The notes: a model not told the origin generated them from the sequence alone. Shown: positions 1 to 8,090, numbered from the stretch's first letter. The stretch is DNA of 16,952 bases from JAMORN01 sp027063545 [NCBI: bacterium] (GCA_027063545.1 JAMORN010000304.1:1-16952), one strand, 5' to 3'. Numbers and translations are program-made.

Positions 1-1826
1 TGCCTTGAATAAACTTCAATATTTATAGGGAAATTTTTCATTCTATCTCTAAAAGTATTATAATGCTGATGAGCTAAAACTGTAGTGGGTACTATTACAG
101 CTACCTGCCTTCCATTGTAAACTGCTAAAAATGCTGCTCTCATTGCAACTTCTGTTTTCCCAAAGCCGACATCTCCACATATTAATCGATCCATAAAATA
201 TGGACTAGATAAATCTCTTTCTATATCTTCTATAGCCTTCTTTTGATCAGGAGTTAAATCGTAAATAAATTCATCTGAAAATCTTTTATATTCATCTATA
301 TCTATTTTATATGGTTCTCTTTTAGATGCTTCTCTTTTAGCTTGGATAATTATTAACTCTTCTGATAATTTTTCTAATTTCTGTTTTAATCTCTTCTTAG
401 TATTCTCCCATTTTTTAGAGCCTAATGCATCTAAAGTAATCTCTTCATCACTATCTGGGGAAGAATATTTCTGAATTTTATGAAAGTCTTCTAATGGAAC
501 ATAAAGAGTATCACCACCTTGATATTCTAAAACAAAACATTCTTGCTTATTTCCTTCTGGATATATAGTTTCAATTCCTTTAAATCTTCCTATACCATAG
601 TCTTCATGAACAATAAGATCCCCAAATTTTAAATTATCATAACTTATAAATTTAGTTTTTAGTACCTTATTTTTTTTTGGCTTATATATTATATTTTCAT
701 AGCTACGTATACTATATAATATTATATTTAAAGGCTGAATTTCTATACTTCTTGGGATATAGCCTTTGTATATACCTTTTATATACTTTAAAATATTTTT
801 TTCTTTTTTAAATTGTTTCAATATTTTATCATCATAATATACTATGTAATTAAATTTAGAATTTTTATTTTCACTAATTTTTTCGTATAATGGCTGTAAA
901 TGATATATATATTCTGGTAGTTCTTTAAAAATCAAAGTTCGATTCTTATCCAAAACAAATTCTTCATCCAATTTTATAGGTATAAACGGAATATTATATA
1001 TTATATGTAAAATATCCTTTGATACTATTAAATCCCTATTTTTTTCTTGTAATATATTAAAAATATTATTAAAATCTATAGACTCAGAAGACGATAATAT
1101 AATATCATTTTGAATAAAATCAAAAAAACAATTATATTCCTCACTATCAACATAGAAATGTTTCAAAGGATAAACTCTTATCTCATCCAGTTCTTTTATA
1201 GATCTTTGAGAATTAGGATCGAAAAATCTTATAGATTCAAGTTCATCATCAAAAAATTCTAATCTTACTGGGTAGTCATTTCCTATAGAATATATATCTA
1301 TTATATCTCCCCTTATAGAAAACTCTCCAACATCACTTACCTGATACTCTCTATTATATCCATAATCTACTAAAATACTTTCTAGCTTTTTAAATGAATA
1401 AAAATTTCCTTTTTTAAAGTTTAATACCTTTGGACTTGATTTATTAAAGGTACTATATCTGTAAAATAAAGTATTAACATTTGCCAAAATTAGATTAGTT
1501 TTATTACTATTATTTAATAACCTATCTATAGATATCCAATTAGTCTCTAAAATCTCTTCTTTAGAAATAGATTCGTCAAGATGATCTAATAATGTAATAA
1601 AATCTTCACTAATATCCTCTAATTTATTTTTTATTTCCAATAACTCTTCATTTGAGAACGATAAATATATTAAAATTTTATCTCTATATAATGATCTAGC
1701 TAAAAATAATAGAGTAAAAGGTAATAACTTTGAAGTCGAAATGATATTTTTATAACTAGTAGAGATATTTTTTAAGACTTCTTTGAAATCATTATAAACA
1801 TTATGAAAGAAACCCTTTAATTCCAT
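1..1826 (-). CDS. mfd: Transcription-repair coupling factor Mfd (N-terminal 608 codons, C-terminus outside window)
   Basis: Mfd removes RNA polymerase stalled at DNA lesions and recruits UvrA for nucleotide excision repair. I translated the minus strand from the ATG at 1826 and found one frame running off the window edge. Residues 167-173 read GEFSIRG, followed by the IIDIY and RLEFFDDELESIRFFD segments of the UvrB-like module. A CarD-like RNA polymerase-interacting domain starts near residue 400 (VHEDYGIG at 406-413, then GGDTLYVPLEDF). The helicase begins with a TPDQ motif and a Walker A motif, GDVGFGKT, at residues 551-558, and the window ends shortly after. The family is usually about 1,000-1,150 residues, so roughly half is present. 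The ATG is the first in frame after the upstream terminator, but no Shine-Dalgarno sequence precedes it. The gene follows the tRNA-Lys terminator and probably has its own promoter, which I could not place. The identity is secure. Confidence 0.95.
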   Translation of the reverse strand, partial: MELKGFFHNVYNDFKEVLKNISTSYKNIISTSKLLPFTLLFLARSLYRDKILIYLSFSNEELLEIKNKLEDISEDFITLLDHLDESISKEEILETNWISIDRLLNNSNKTNLILANVNTLFYRYSTFNKSSPKVLNFKKGNFYSFKKLESILVDYGYNREYQVSDVGEFSIRGDIIDIYSIGNDYPVRLEFFDDELESIRFFDPNSQRSIKELDEIRVYPLKHFYVDSEEYNCFFDFIQNDIILSSSESIDFNNIFNILQEKNRDLIVSKDILHIIYNIPFIPIKLDEEFVLDKNRTLIFKELPEYIYHLQPLYEKISENKNSKFNYIVYYDDKILKQFKKEKNILKYIKGIYKGYIPRSIEIQPLNIILYSIRSYENIIYKPKKNKVLKTKFISYDNLKFGDLIVHEDYGIGRFKGIETIYPEGNKQECFVLEYQGGDTLYVPLEDFHKIQKYSSPDSDEEITLDALGSKKWENTKKRLKQKLEKLSEELIIIQAKREASKREPYKIDIDEYKRFSDEFIYDLTPDQKKAIEDIERDLSSPYFMDRLICGDVGFGKTEVAMRAAFLAVYNGRQVAVIVPTTVLAHQHYNTFRDRMKNFPINIEVYSR

Positions 1827-1889
1827 TGCTTTTGATTTTTTTACTTTGGATATATGAATTATTAAAAATTTTAGTAATAAAAAAGTTGT

Positions 1890-1933
1890 ATAAATAAAAA
1901 AGGGACATCTCTTTTTTTTAAGAGATGTCCCTT
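1890..1933 (-). terminator. Rho-independent terminator after tRNA-Lys
   Basis: A perfect 14-bp inverted repeat (1900-1913 with 1920-1933) encloses a 6-nt loop. Read on the minus strand the hairpin is followed by a T-rich tract (1890-1899). It begins 11 nt after the tRNA 3' end and lies between that gene and mfd, so it ends the transcript carrying the tRNA and probably the genes upstream. Confidence 0.9.
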
Positions 1934-1944
1934 ATATATAAACA

Positions 1945-2018
1945 TGAGCCCGGTAGGATTCGAACCTACGACCCTCTCCTTAAAAGGGAGATGCTCTAAC
2001 CAGCTGAGCTACGGGCCC
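1945..2018 (-). tRNA. tRNA-Lys (anticodon UUU)
   Basis: The minus strand folds into a complete 74-nt cloverleaf. The 7-bp acceptor stem GGGCCCG/CGGGCUC has one G-U pair. The D arm is GCUC/GAGC, the anticodon stem UCUCC/GGAGA, and the loop CUUUUAA gives anticodon UUU. A 5-nt variable loop and a T arm, GUAGG/CCUAC with UUCGAAU, complete it. The discriminator is A. The sequence after it is TGT, so CCA is not encoded and must be added by tRNA nucleotidyltransferase. The gene lies downstream of the putative outer-membrane protein gene, behind a possible promoter of its own, and is followed by a strong terminator. Confidence 0.97.
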
Positions 2019-2048
2019 AACTTCTATTCATTATTTTTGACGGTTTTA

Positions 2049-2077
2049 AATATAATTTTTTTTATCTAAAATTGCAA
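2049..2077 (-). promoter_or_regulatory. Possible sigma70-type promoter for tRNA-Lys
   Basis: On the minus strand TTGCAA (2072-2077) and TATATT (2049-2054) are separated by exactly 17 nt. Start of transcription would fall near 2042, about 24 nt before the mature tRNA. The spacer is nearly pure A/T, and such matches are common in AT-rich DNA, so this is an inference from spacing and position only. Confidence 0.4.
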
Positions 2078-2089
2078 TTTTTTTTATGT

Positions 2090-2743
2090 TTATTTTATTG
2101 TTAAATTTAAAGTTGTTCCTATTACATTTACTCTAGAATATTCATCATCATCATCATCATTTTTTGTGGCTTTATGTAAGTAATATAAAACTAAAGTAGA
2201 ATTATTTGTAATTTTATAACTACTACCTACTGAAAGTTCATATTGTTTAAATTCTTCTCTTAAATCTGAATTATTTAAATATATTGAATATATCTCTCCT
2301 GCTATAAAAGGACTAAATTGATTATATACGTATTTTAATGTTAATTTATTTCTATCTATTACATTGTATTTATTTTTCACTTCAAAATATACCCTGTTTC
2401 TATAAGAAATCTTTATATTATCATTTACTTTATAAGTATAAATTAAGTTTAAATGGGGAGCATAATAGTCATATTCTGGTGTAAATACTATTCTATGGGC
2501 TATCCCAAAAGAAAACTGATCATTTATTTTGTATAATATTGTAGGATCTACATAATATACTACTTGTTTTTTATCGTCTAAGTCTGTTCTAGATTGATTA
2601 AATAATACAAATTTAACATTATTAGTAGTATTAAAGACTACATTTTGAGACACCCATAATTGAGACCCTGCTGCATAAATAGAAACATTTAAAATAATCA
2701 CTAAAAATAGTCCAACGATAAAATTAAACTTTAAGTTTTTCAT
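2090..2743 (-). CDS. Putative outer-membrane beta-barrel protein, DUF2490-like
   Basis: The product is a small secreted protein of 217 residues. It starts with a signal peptide: KNLKF, then a hydrophobic run to about residue 23 and a likely cleavage near IYA/AG. The mature part alternates short polar and aromatic beta-strand-like segments, with a segment near NRVYFEVKNKYNVIDRNKL and later PFIAGEIYSIYLN that resembles DUF2490 proteins. That family is predicted to be outer-membrane barrels, but no enzymatic role is known. I chose the ATG at 2743 because GGAGG (2750-2754) sits 6 nt upstream. The TTG two codons earlier would be too close to that site. Near the C-terminus a run of five Asp plus Glu is encoded by a trinucleotide repeat. 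The gene follows yjbQ by 19 nt. The barrel prediction is from pattern only. Confidence 0.7.
   Translation of the reverse strand: MKNLKFNFIVGLFLVIILNVSIYAAGSQLWVSQNVVFNTTNNVKFVLFNQSRTDLDDKKQVVYYVDPTILYKINDQFSFGIAHRIVFTPEYDYYAPHLNLIYTYKVNDNIKISYRNRVYFEVKNKYNVIDRNKLTLKYVYNQFSPFIAGEIYSIYLNNSDLREEFKQYELSVGSSYKITNNSTLVLYYLHKATKNDDDDDEYSRVNVIGTTLNLTIK
2143..2160 (-). repeat. Trinucleotide microsatellite, six CAT/ATG units
   Basis: Six tandem CAT units on the plus strand read in the coding frame as five GAT codons and the start of a GAA codon, giving DDDDDE between the last strands of the putative outer-membrane protein. Slippage here would change loop length without breaking the frame. Confidence 0.85.
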
Positions 2744-2762
2744 GTACAACCTCCTTTTTTGG

Positions 2763-3167
2763 TTATTTATGGTTTATTATTTTTACATAAATTCTTCTTT
2801 TTCTTGGGCCATCAAATTCAGCAAAAAATATACTCTCCCAAGTACCTAATTTTAACTTAGAGTCTTCTATAAATACAAACTTCTGATTTCCAATCAAAAT
2901 ACTTTTTAAATGAGCAGAAGAATTACCCTCTATATGTCTATAATTGGGATCTCTCCAAGGAAAAATTTTCTCTAATACATACTCTATATCATTTCTAACA
3001 TCAGGATCTGAATTCTCATTTATAAAAATTCCTGCTGTTGTATGAGGAGTATAAATAAAACAAATACCTTCTTTTATATTTTCTTTATTTATTAATTTAT
3101 TAATGTCTAAAGTAATATCTATAAAATCTGTATGTTTTTCTGTTTGTATTTCTAAAGTATAAATCAT
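2763..3167 (-). CDS. yjbQ: YjbQ/UPF0047 family protein
   Basis: This 134-residue single-domain protein matches the UPF0047 family over its full length. Conserved segments are YTPHTTAGIFINENSDPDV (39-57), GNSSAHLKS (81-89) and LGTWESIFFAEFDGPRKRR (107-125). They include the family's conserved His residues, which probably bind a metal. E. coli YjbQ has been reported to have weak thiamine-phosphate synthase activity, and some databases call the family secondary thiamine-phosphate synthase. The true cellular role is unsettled. The start at 3167 begins the conserved strand pattern and is the last possible ATG, but no Shine-Dalgarno sequence precedes it. The first seven codons are duplicated 60 bp upstream. 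It sits between alr and the outer-membrane protein gene. Confidence 0.9.
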   Translation of the reverse strand: MIYTLEIQTEKHTDFIDITLDINKLINKENIKEGICFIYTPHTTAGIFINENSDPDVRNDIEYVLEKIFPWRDPNYRHIEGNSSAHLKSILIGNQKFVFIEDSKLKLGTWESIFFAEFDGPRKRRIYVKIINHK

Positions 3168-3175
3168 ATATATAT

Positions 3176-3204
3176 AAAATATAAAAATAATTAAATATTG
3201 TCAA
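3176..3204 (-). promoter_or_regulatory. Possible promoter giving a near-leaderless yjbQ mRNA
   Basis: A perfect TTGACA (3199-3204) lies in the spacer between the two repeat copies. A TATTTT box (3176-3181) follows 17 nt later on the minus strand. The predicted start of transcription, about 3169, is only a few nucleotides from the yjbQ ATG at 3167, which would suit a gene with no ribosome binding site. Other -10-like strings overlap, so the exact start is uncertain. Confidence 0.4.
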
Positions 3205-3227
3205 TATATTTCTAAAGTATAAATCAT
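3201..3227 (-). other. Eight-codon mini-ORF repeating the yjbQ N-terminus
   Basis: The upstream copy of the repeat reads ATG and then MIYTLEIY followed by TGA. It has a purine-rich GAGAG (3234-3238) 6 nt before its ATG and begins 16 nt after the alr stop. It is in frame with yjbQ, separated from it by the TGA. It could be a remnant of the original yjbQ start or a translated leader. Translation has not been shown. Confidence 0.5.
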
Positions 3228-3243
3228 TACATACTCTCATAAT

Positions 3244-4362
3244 TTATTTTATATAAATCTTTTCTGATCTTATATCTTTTAAATGTGTTGTAATTTCATA
3301 AGGAATAGTTAATGCTTGCTTTGCCATATTTTCAACAGATAAACTCCAATCATATTCGCCATCTATTATTTTAACCTTATCTCCCACTTTTACTTTATCC
3401 TCTATACCATTTAAGTTTATAATTATTTGGTCCATACAAACAGTTCCAATAATAGGTACAATGGTATCTCTTATAAGTACCTTCCATTTATTTGTTAAAA
3501 TTCTAAAAATACCATCACCATAGCCTATAGGTAAAATTCCTATATAAGTATCATCTTCAGCTTGCCATGTTAATCCATAAGAGACATAATCACCTCTTTT
3601 TATTTCTTTTATTCCAATTAAAGTAGTTTCTAAAGAAAGTGCTGGTTTTAACTCTATAAATTCTCTAAACATCTCTGACGGGTAATAACCATAAGAAGAA
3701 ATTCCAGGTCTTACCATATCAAAAAAGGTTGTCTCATCTTTTAATAAAGCAGCTGAATTTGCACAATGAAATATTATATCATCTTTACCCATATCTTTTA
3801 TTTCTGAAACAATACTATAAAACTCTCCCTTTTGATTTAAGAAAAAGGTCATATCATAATCATCAGCTGTAGCAAAATGAGTATATACTCCCCCAATTTT
3901 ATATTTTGCTGTTTTTATCACTTCTAAAACCTGCTCTGGATAAAGTCCATGTCTATGCATACCTGTATCAACCTTTATGTGAGCCTCAGGAATATACTTT
4001 CCATAGCTTATAACTAATTGATTATAAAACTCATGATTTTCTAAGGTTGAAATTGTAGGATTCACATTTAAAATAATACACATTTCCAATTCCTCTTTTG
4101 TTGGGGTTCCTAAAAGCAAAATAGGCTTTTCTATATTTAATTTCCTTATAATAGAAGCTTCCATTATATTGGCCACACCAAAATAGTCTACTAGGGGACT
4201 ATTCTTGAAATATTTTACAACTTCTTCTATTCCATGTCCATAGGCATCAGCCTTAACTGGTAAAAGAATCTTTGTTCCTTTAGTATGTTCTTTGATTCTT
4301 TCTAAATTATATTCAATATTTTTTAAATTTATAATAATCTTATTAAGAAAATTTTGTTCCAT
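3244..4362 (-). CDS. alr: Alanine racemase
   Basis: Alr is a PLP enzyme that interconverts L- and D-alanine, supplying D-alanine for peptidoglycan in the cytoplasm. The 372-residue length is normal for the family. PVKADAYGHG places the PLP lysine at residue 37. HIKVDTGMHRHG (128-139), MVRPGISSYG (216-225) and IGTVCMDQ (305-312) are family signatures. Tyr262 in VSYG is the expected second catalytic base. The ATG at 4362 has AGGAG a few nucleotides upstream and lies 15 nt after the preceding methyltransferase gene, consistent with co-transcription. I see no broken motif. Confidence 0.95.
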   Translation of the reverse strand: MEQNFLNKIIINLKNIEYNLERIKEHTKGTKILLPVKADAYGHGIEEVVKYFKNSPLVDYFGVANIMEASIIRKLNIEKPILLLGTPTKEELEMCIILNVNPTISTLENHEFYNQLVISYGKYIPEAHIKVDTGMHRHGLYPEQVLEVIKTAKYKIGGVYTHFATADDYDMTFFLNQKGEFYSIVSEIKDMGKDDIIFHCANSAALLKDETTFFDMVRPGISSYGYYPSEMFREFIELKPALSLETTLIGIKEIKRGDYVSYGLTWQAEDDTYIGILPIGYGDGIFRILTNKWKVLIRDTIVPIIGTVCMDQIIINLNGIEDKVKVGDKVKIIDGEYDWSLSVENMAKQALTIPYEITTHLKDIRSEKIYIK

Positions 4363-4377
4363 ATTAGTCTCCTATCT

Positions 4378-4920
4378 TCATTTAAAAACAATACCTAATT
4401 TTCTAGCAATTTCATATAATAAAATAGCTGTTGTATTTGAAACATTCAAACTATTTTTATACCCATATACAGGAATCTCTAAAACCGCTTTTGTTTGTAT
4501 TAAAATATGAGAAGCAATACCTAAAGCCTCATTCCCAAAAATAAATGCAGATGGTAATTTTATATCATCATATTCAAACAAATTTTTACTTATCCTCGTT
4601 GTTTCTAAAGCATATATATCTACCTTTTTTTCTTTTAAAAAATTGATAGCATCCTCAGTATATTTATAATATATCCAATCCACATACTTTTCTGCTCCCA
4701 TAGCTGTTTTTTGAACCTTGGGATTATCAGGGGTGGGAGTAGTTCCACATAGTAGTATCTTATTTACTCTTATAGCATCAGCAGTTCTTATAATATTACC
4801 AACATTATAGGCTGATCTTAAATTATCTAATACTAAATAAATATCATTGGTAGGTAAACTATTCTTTTCTATAAAAAATTTATCAAAAGTTCTAATCTTA
4901 TGTGCTTTTGTAGGTATCAT
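4378..4920 (-). CDS. SpoU/TrmH-family RNA 2'-O-methyltransferase
   Basis: This is a 180-residue SPOUT-class methyltransferase, a trefoil-knot fold that uses S-adenosylmethionine to methylate a ribose 2'-OH in tRNA or rRNA. All three family motifs are visible: NVGNIIRTA (39-47, with the conserved Asn and the catalytic-type Arg45), FIFGNEALG (126-134) and IPVYG followed by SLNVSNTTA (149-165). There is no N-terminal RNA-binding extension as in RlmB, so the size fits a stand-alone TrmH-like enzyme. The substrate, for example Gm18 of tRNA, cannot be decided from sequence. Its start overlaps the end of hisD by 23 nt, which suggests translational coupling. Confidence 0.9.
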   Translation of the reverse strand: MIPTKAHKIRTFDKFFIEKNSLPTNDIYLVLDNLRSAYNVGNIIRTADAIRVNKILLCGTTPTPDNPKVQKTAMGAEKYVDWIYYKYTEDAINFLKEKKVDIYALETTRISKNLFEYDDIKLPSAFIFGNEALGIASHILIQTKAVLEIPVYGYKNSLNVSNTTAILLYEIARKLGIVFK

Positions 4921-6229
4921 TTATATCTAAATACCTCTGATAAACTGCTTTACCATGAAAATATAAATTTTCAATCTCCGCAAACTTCTTTATCTTTAAA
5001 GCATTTTTTATTATTGCTTCTTTAGAATAAAAAATTAAACTACTTCTTTTAATAAAATCATAAACTCCTAATGGAGAAAAAAATCTCGCTGTAGAGGATG
5101 TTGGTAATACATGATTTGGTCCTGCCCAGTAATCTCCAACTGGTTCAGAAGAATATTCTCCCACAAAAATCGCTCCTGCATTTTTTATTTTGTTAAATAC
5201 AACTTCTTCTATTAAATCTTTATTCACAACTACTTCTAAATGTTCTGGAGCTATTTTATTAATAATATCTACTGCTTCATCTATATCTCTTGTTATAATT
5301 ATTGCTCCATATCTTTCTAAAACTTCCTTTATTTCATTTTCATATTTAAAGCCATCAAGCTCCTTTTCTATAATATTTTGAACTTCTTTAGCTAATCTTT
5401 CACTTGTGGTAACCAAAATAGCAGATTCCATTCCCGAGCCATGCTCTGCCTGAGATAATAAATCTAAAGCTACCCATTGTGCATTTGCACTATCATCTGC
5501 TAACACTACTATCTCAGAAGGCCCTGCAATCATATCAATATCTACATACCCAAAAACTTCTCTTTTCGCCATTGCTACATAAATATTTCCTGGACCAACA
5601 ATTTTATCCACCTTTCTTATAGTTTCTGTTCCAAAAGCTAAAGCTGCAATAGCCTGAGCTCCTCCAATTAGATAAACTTCATCTACTCCAGCTAAATATA
5701 AAGTAGCTCCTATAATAGGATTATCAAAAAAATTCTTTGGTGGTGTAACAGCTACTATCCTTTTTACACCAGCTATTTTAGCAGGAACTACGTTCATTAA
5801 AACACTTGAAGGATAAAAAGCTTTACCTCCAGGGATATATACCCCTACACTATCTATTGGAGTAATTTTTTGACCTAACTTTACATTATTAGGAAATTCT
5901 TCTATCCAGGTAAATTCTAATTGATATCTATGATAATTTTTTATATTATCTTTTGCTTCTTTTAAAATATCCAAAATTTCTTTCGAAACTTTATTATATA
6001 GATCTTCTAAAATATCTTTTGTTATTATTAAATCGTTTATGTTAACATCCAACCCATCGTACTTTTTGGTAAATTCTATTATTGCTTCATCTTTTTTACT
6101 TTTTACCTTTTCTATAATCTCCTTTACTACTTTTTCTATCTCTTCAGAAAATTCTATCTTTCGCTCCAATATATTATTTAATTTATTGTTTAATTTTTCA
6201 TTTTCTTTTTTAATATTAATTATGTCCAT
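4898..6229 (-). CDS. hisD: Histidinol dehydrogenase
   Basis: HisD is the zinc- and NAD-dependent enzyme that oxidises L-histidinol to L-histidine in two steps, the last reactions of histidine synthesis. The 443 residues carry the full set of key positions: zinc ligands Gln260 and His263 (SQAEHG), Asp366 (GDYWAGPNHVLPT) and His425 (LYFHGKAV), and the catalytic pair Glu329-His330 (APEHLE). These are close to the E. coli numbering. YIPGGKAFYPSSVLMN and VGPGNIYV are nucleotide-site signatures. A strong Shine-Dalgarno sequence, AGAGGTGA, precedes the ATG at 6229. No other histidine gene is in the window; hisD leads a transcript with an RNA methyltransferase and alr, just after the rpsA terminator. 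Confidence 0.96.
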   Translation of the reverse strand: MDIINIKKENEKLNNKLNNILERKIEFSEEIEKVVKEIIEKVKSKKDEAIIEFTKKYDGLDVNINDLIITKDILEDLYNKVSKEILDILKEAKDNIKNYHRYQLEFTWIEEFPNNVKLGQKITPIDSVGVYIPGGKAFYPSSVLMNVVPAKIAGVKRIVAVTPPKNFFDNPIIGATLYLAGVDEVYLIGGAQAIAALAFGTETIRKVDKIVGPGNIYVAMAKREVFGYVDIDMIAGPSEIVVLADDSANAQWVALDLLSQAEHGSGMESAILVTTSERLAKEVQNIIEKELDGFKYENEIKEVLERYGAIIITRDIDEAVDIINKIAPEHLEVVVNKDLIEEVVFNKIKNAGAIFVGEYSSEPVGDYWAGPNHVLPTSSTARFFSPLGVYDFIKRSSLIFYSKEAIIKNALKIKKFAEIENLYFHGKAVYQRYLDINDTYKST

Positions 6230-6259
6230 TTCCCTTCACCTCTTTTTATATAAAGAAAA

Positions 6260-6299
6260 TAAAAAAACCCTTATGACTCTCTCTTAGAGTCATAAGGGT
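6260..6299 (-). terminator. Rho-independent terminator after rpsA
   Basis: A perfect 14-bp stem (6267-6280 with 6286-6299) encloses a 5-nt loop and is followed on the minus strand by seven T residues. It ends the long operon that finishes with rpsA. The hairpin tail is only about 30 nt from the hisD start codon, leaving almost no room for a separate hisD promoter. Confidence 0.92.
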
Positions 6300-6350
6300 A
6301 TATATATAATTTTTCTTTTAACTCCCAGTTTTATTTTATTAAAAATACTT

Positions 6351-8054
6351 TTACTTTACTTTAGATACTTCTTTCCACCATTTTTCATATTCTTCATCAC
6401 TATCAAAATAATCAATAACACTTACAATTGCTTTATAATTATCTATATCATACTCTTTTATTTTTACAGGCACTTTATCACCAACATTAAATATACTACT
6501 TAATTTATTTATTTTCTTTTTAGTAATTTCACTAATAGGTAAAATAGCTTCAAATTCATTATTAATATCAACTATTACACTTTTTGGTAATACTCTTACT
6601 ACTTCCGCTTCTACCTTTATACCTACAGGGTATTTTTCAATTATTTTATCCCAAGGATTCTCTTGTGTCTGTTTATAGCCTAAAGAAATCTTTCTTTCAT
6701 TTTTATCTATATTCAACACAACAACTTCAATTTCATCACCTTTCTTAAACATTTTACTTGGATCTATATATCTCTTTGTCCATGATAAATCAGAAGTATG
6801 AACTAGCCCATCTATACCACCTGGTAATTCTACAAACACTCCAAAATTTGTTATATTACATACCTTACCTTTTACTTTTGAACCTACTGGAAACTTTTCT
6901 TCTATATTTTGCCAAGGATCCTCTCCTAATTGTTTTAAACCTAAAGAGATCTTTCTCTCTTTCTTATCAATTGAGAGAATTTTTGCTTTTACTTTATCTC
7001 CTTCTTTATATACATCTCTAGGCTTTTGATCTGGAGCTAAAGGTATTTCTGAAACATGTATTAATCCTTCAATACCTGGTTCTAACTCTACAAAAACACC
7101 ATAATCAGTTACAGCAACCACTGTTCCCTCTATAACATCACCTACTTTATACTTATCACCTACTCTTTCCCATGGATGTGGTTCAAGCTGTTTTAATCCC
7201 AATGATATTCTTTCCTTCTTTTCATCAAAGCCTAAAATTTTAACTTTTATTCTATCACCTACCTTAAAATATTGAGAGGGATGTTTTACTCTACCCCAAG
7301 AGATATCTGTAATATGTAAAAGTCCATCTGCCCCACCTAAATCAATAAATACTCCATAATCTGTAACATTTTTTACAATACCTTCTCTCACCTGTCCTAC
7401 TTGGAGCTCTTTCAATAATTGTTCTCTCATTTTTTCTCTTTCTTCTTCTAATATAATTCTTCTAGACACTACTATATTCTTTCTTAATTTATTTATCTTA
7501 ACAATTTTAACATCTATTTCTTTTCCAACCCATTCATCCATATTTGGTATTGGTTTAATATCAATTTGACTACCTGGTAAAAAGGCATCAACACCTAATA
7601 AATCAACTAGCATTCCTCCTTTAATTCTCTTTAAAATCTTTGCCTTTAATATTGTTCCTTCCTTGTAGTATCTTTCAATATCATCCCATAACAAGATATA
7701 TCTAGCCTTTAACATTGAAATCTTAACCTTACCTTCTTCATCTTCCAAAGCTTCTAAATATACATCAATCTCATCTCCAACTTTATATTTTGAAATATCT
7801 CTAAACTCTGATAATGGAATTACACCCTCACTCTTATATCCAATATCAACAAAGACACCCTCTTCTGTAATTGCAACAATAACTCCTTTTATAACCTTTC
7901 CTTCTTCATAAACAGTTACAGCCTGTTTTAATTTCTCATCAATCTTTTCATCCTTAATTGTACTATCTTTTTCTTTTTGCCATAACTCTTCAACTTCCTT
8001 TGGGTCTTTATAAATCTTCTCTCCCGGTAAAATCTGACTTAAATCTACACTCAT
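6351..8054 (-). CDS. rpsA: 30S ribosomal protein S1, six S1 domains
   Basis: S1 binds mRNA on the small subunit and helps initiation. The 567 residues contain six OB-fold S1 repeats, at about 52-117, 134-199, 218-287, 304-374, 389-459 and 476-547. Repeats 3-5 are the most regular (DYGVF, GLLH or GLVH, then GDRIKVKIL or similar, ending ERISLGLKQL). The first two and the last are more divergent, as in E. coli S1, where the first two hold the ribosome-binding role. The similarity among repeats is visible at DNA level too and needs no mobile-element explanation. A strong AAGGAGG lies before the ATG. It is last in an operon after cmk and ispH, an order seen in many clostridia and other bacteria. 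Confidence 0.96.
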   Translation of the reverse strand: MSVDLSQILPGEKIYKDPKEVEELWQKEKDSTIKDEKIDEKLKQAVTVYEEGKVIKGVIVAITEEGVFVDIGYKSEGVIPLSEFRDISKYKVGDEIDVYLEALEDEEGKVKISMLKARYILLWDDIERYYKEGTILKAKILKRIKGGMLVDLLGVDAFLPGSQIDIKPIPNMDEWVGKEIDVKIVKINKLRKNIVVSRRIILEEEREKMREQLLKELQVGQVREGIVKNVTDYGVFIDLGGADGLLHITDISWGRVKHPSQYFKVGDRIKVKILGFDEKKERISLGLKQLEPHPWERVGDKYKVGDVIEGTVVAVTDYGVFVELEPGIEGLIHVSEIPLAPDQKPRDVYKEGDKVKAKILSIDKKERKISLGLKQLGEDPWQNIEEKFPVGSKVKGKVCNITNFGVFVELPGGIDGLVHTSDLSWTKRYIDPSKMFKKGDEIEVVVLNIDKNERKISLGYKQTQENPWDKIIEKYPVGIKVEAEVVRVLPKSVIVDINNEFEAILPISEITKKKINKLSSIFNVGDKVPVKIKEYDIDNYKAIVSVIDYFDSDEEYEKWWKEVSKVK

Positions 8055-8090
8055 ACTATATACCTCCTTACATTTTTTTCTTCTCTATAT

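Larger units (their letters stand above)
3147..3227. repeat. 21-bp direct repeat duplicating the yjbQ start
   Basis: Positions 3147-3167 and 3207-3227 are identical over 21 bp and lie 60 bp apart with a 39-bp AT-rich spacer. On the minus strand each copy is exactly codons 1-7 of yjbQ (MIYTLEI). The sequences outside the copies do not match, so the duplication stops at the codon-1 ATG on one side and after codon 7 on the other. Confidence 0.95.

Noticed and set aside
2744-2749. TTG at 2749 as the start of the outer-membrane protein
   Set aside because: It would lie almost on the GGAGG; the ATG at 2743 has normal spacing and begins the signal peptide.
4292-7021. Plus-strand open frames at 4292-4510, 5190-5381, 6039-6287 and 6758-7021
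   Set aside because: All are antisense to alr, trmH-like, hisD or rpsA, have low-complexity hydrophobic translations and no family resemblance.
6600-7450. Repeated DNA segments within rpsA
   Set aside because: They correspond to the homologous S1 domains and not to a mobile or tandem repeat element.
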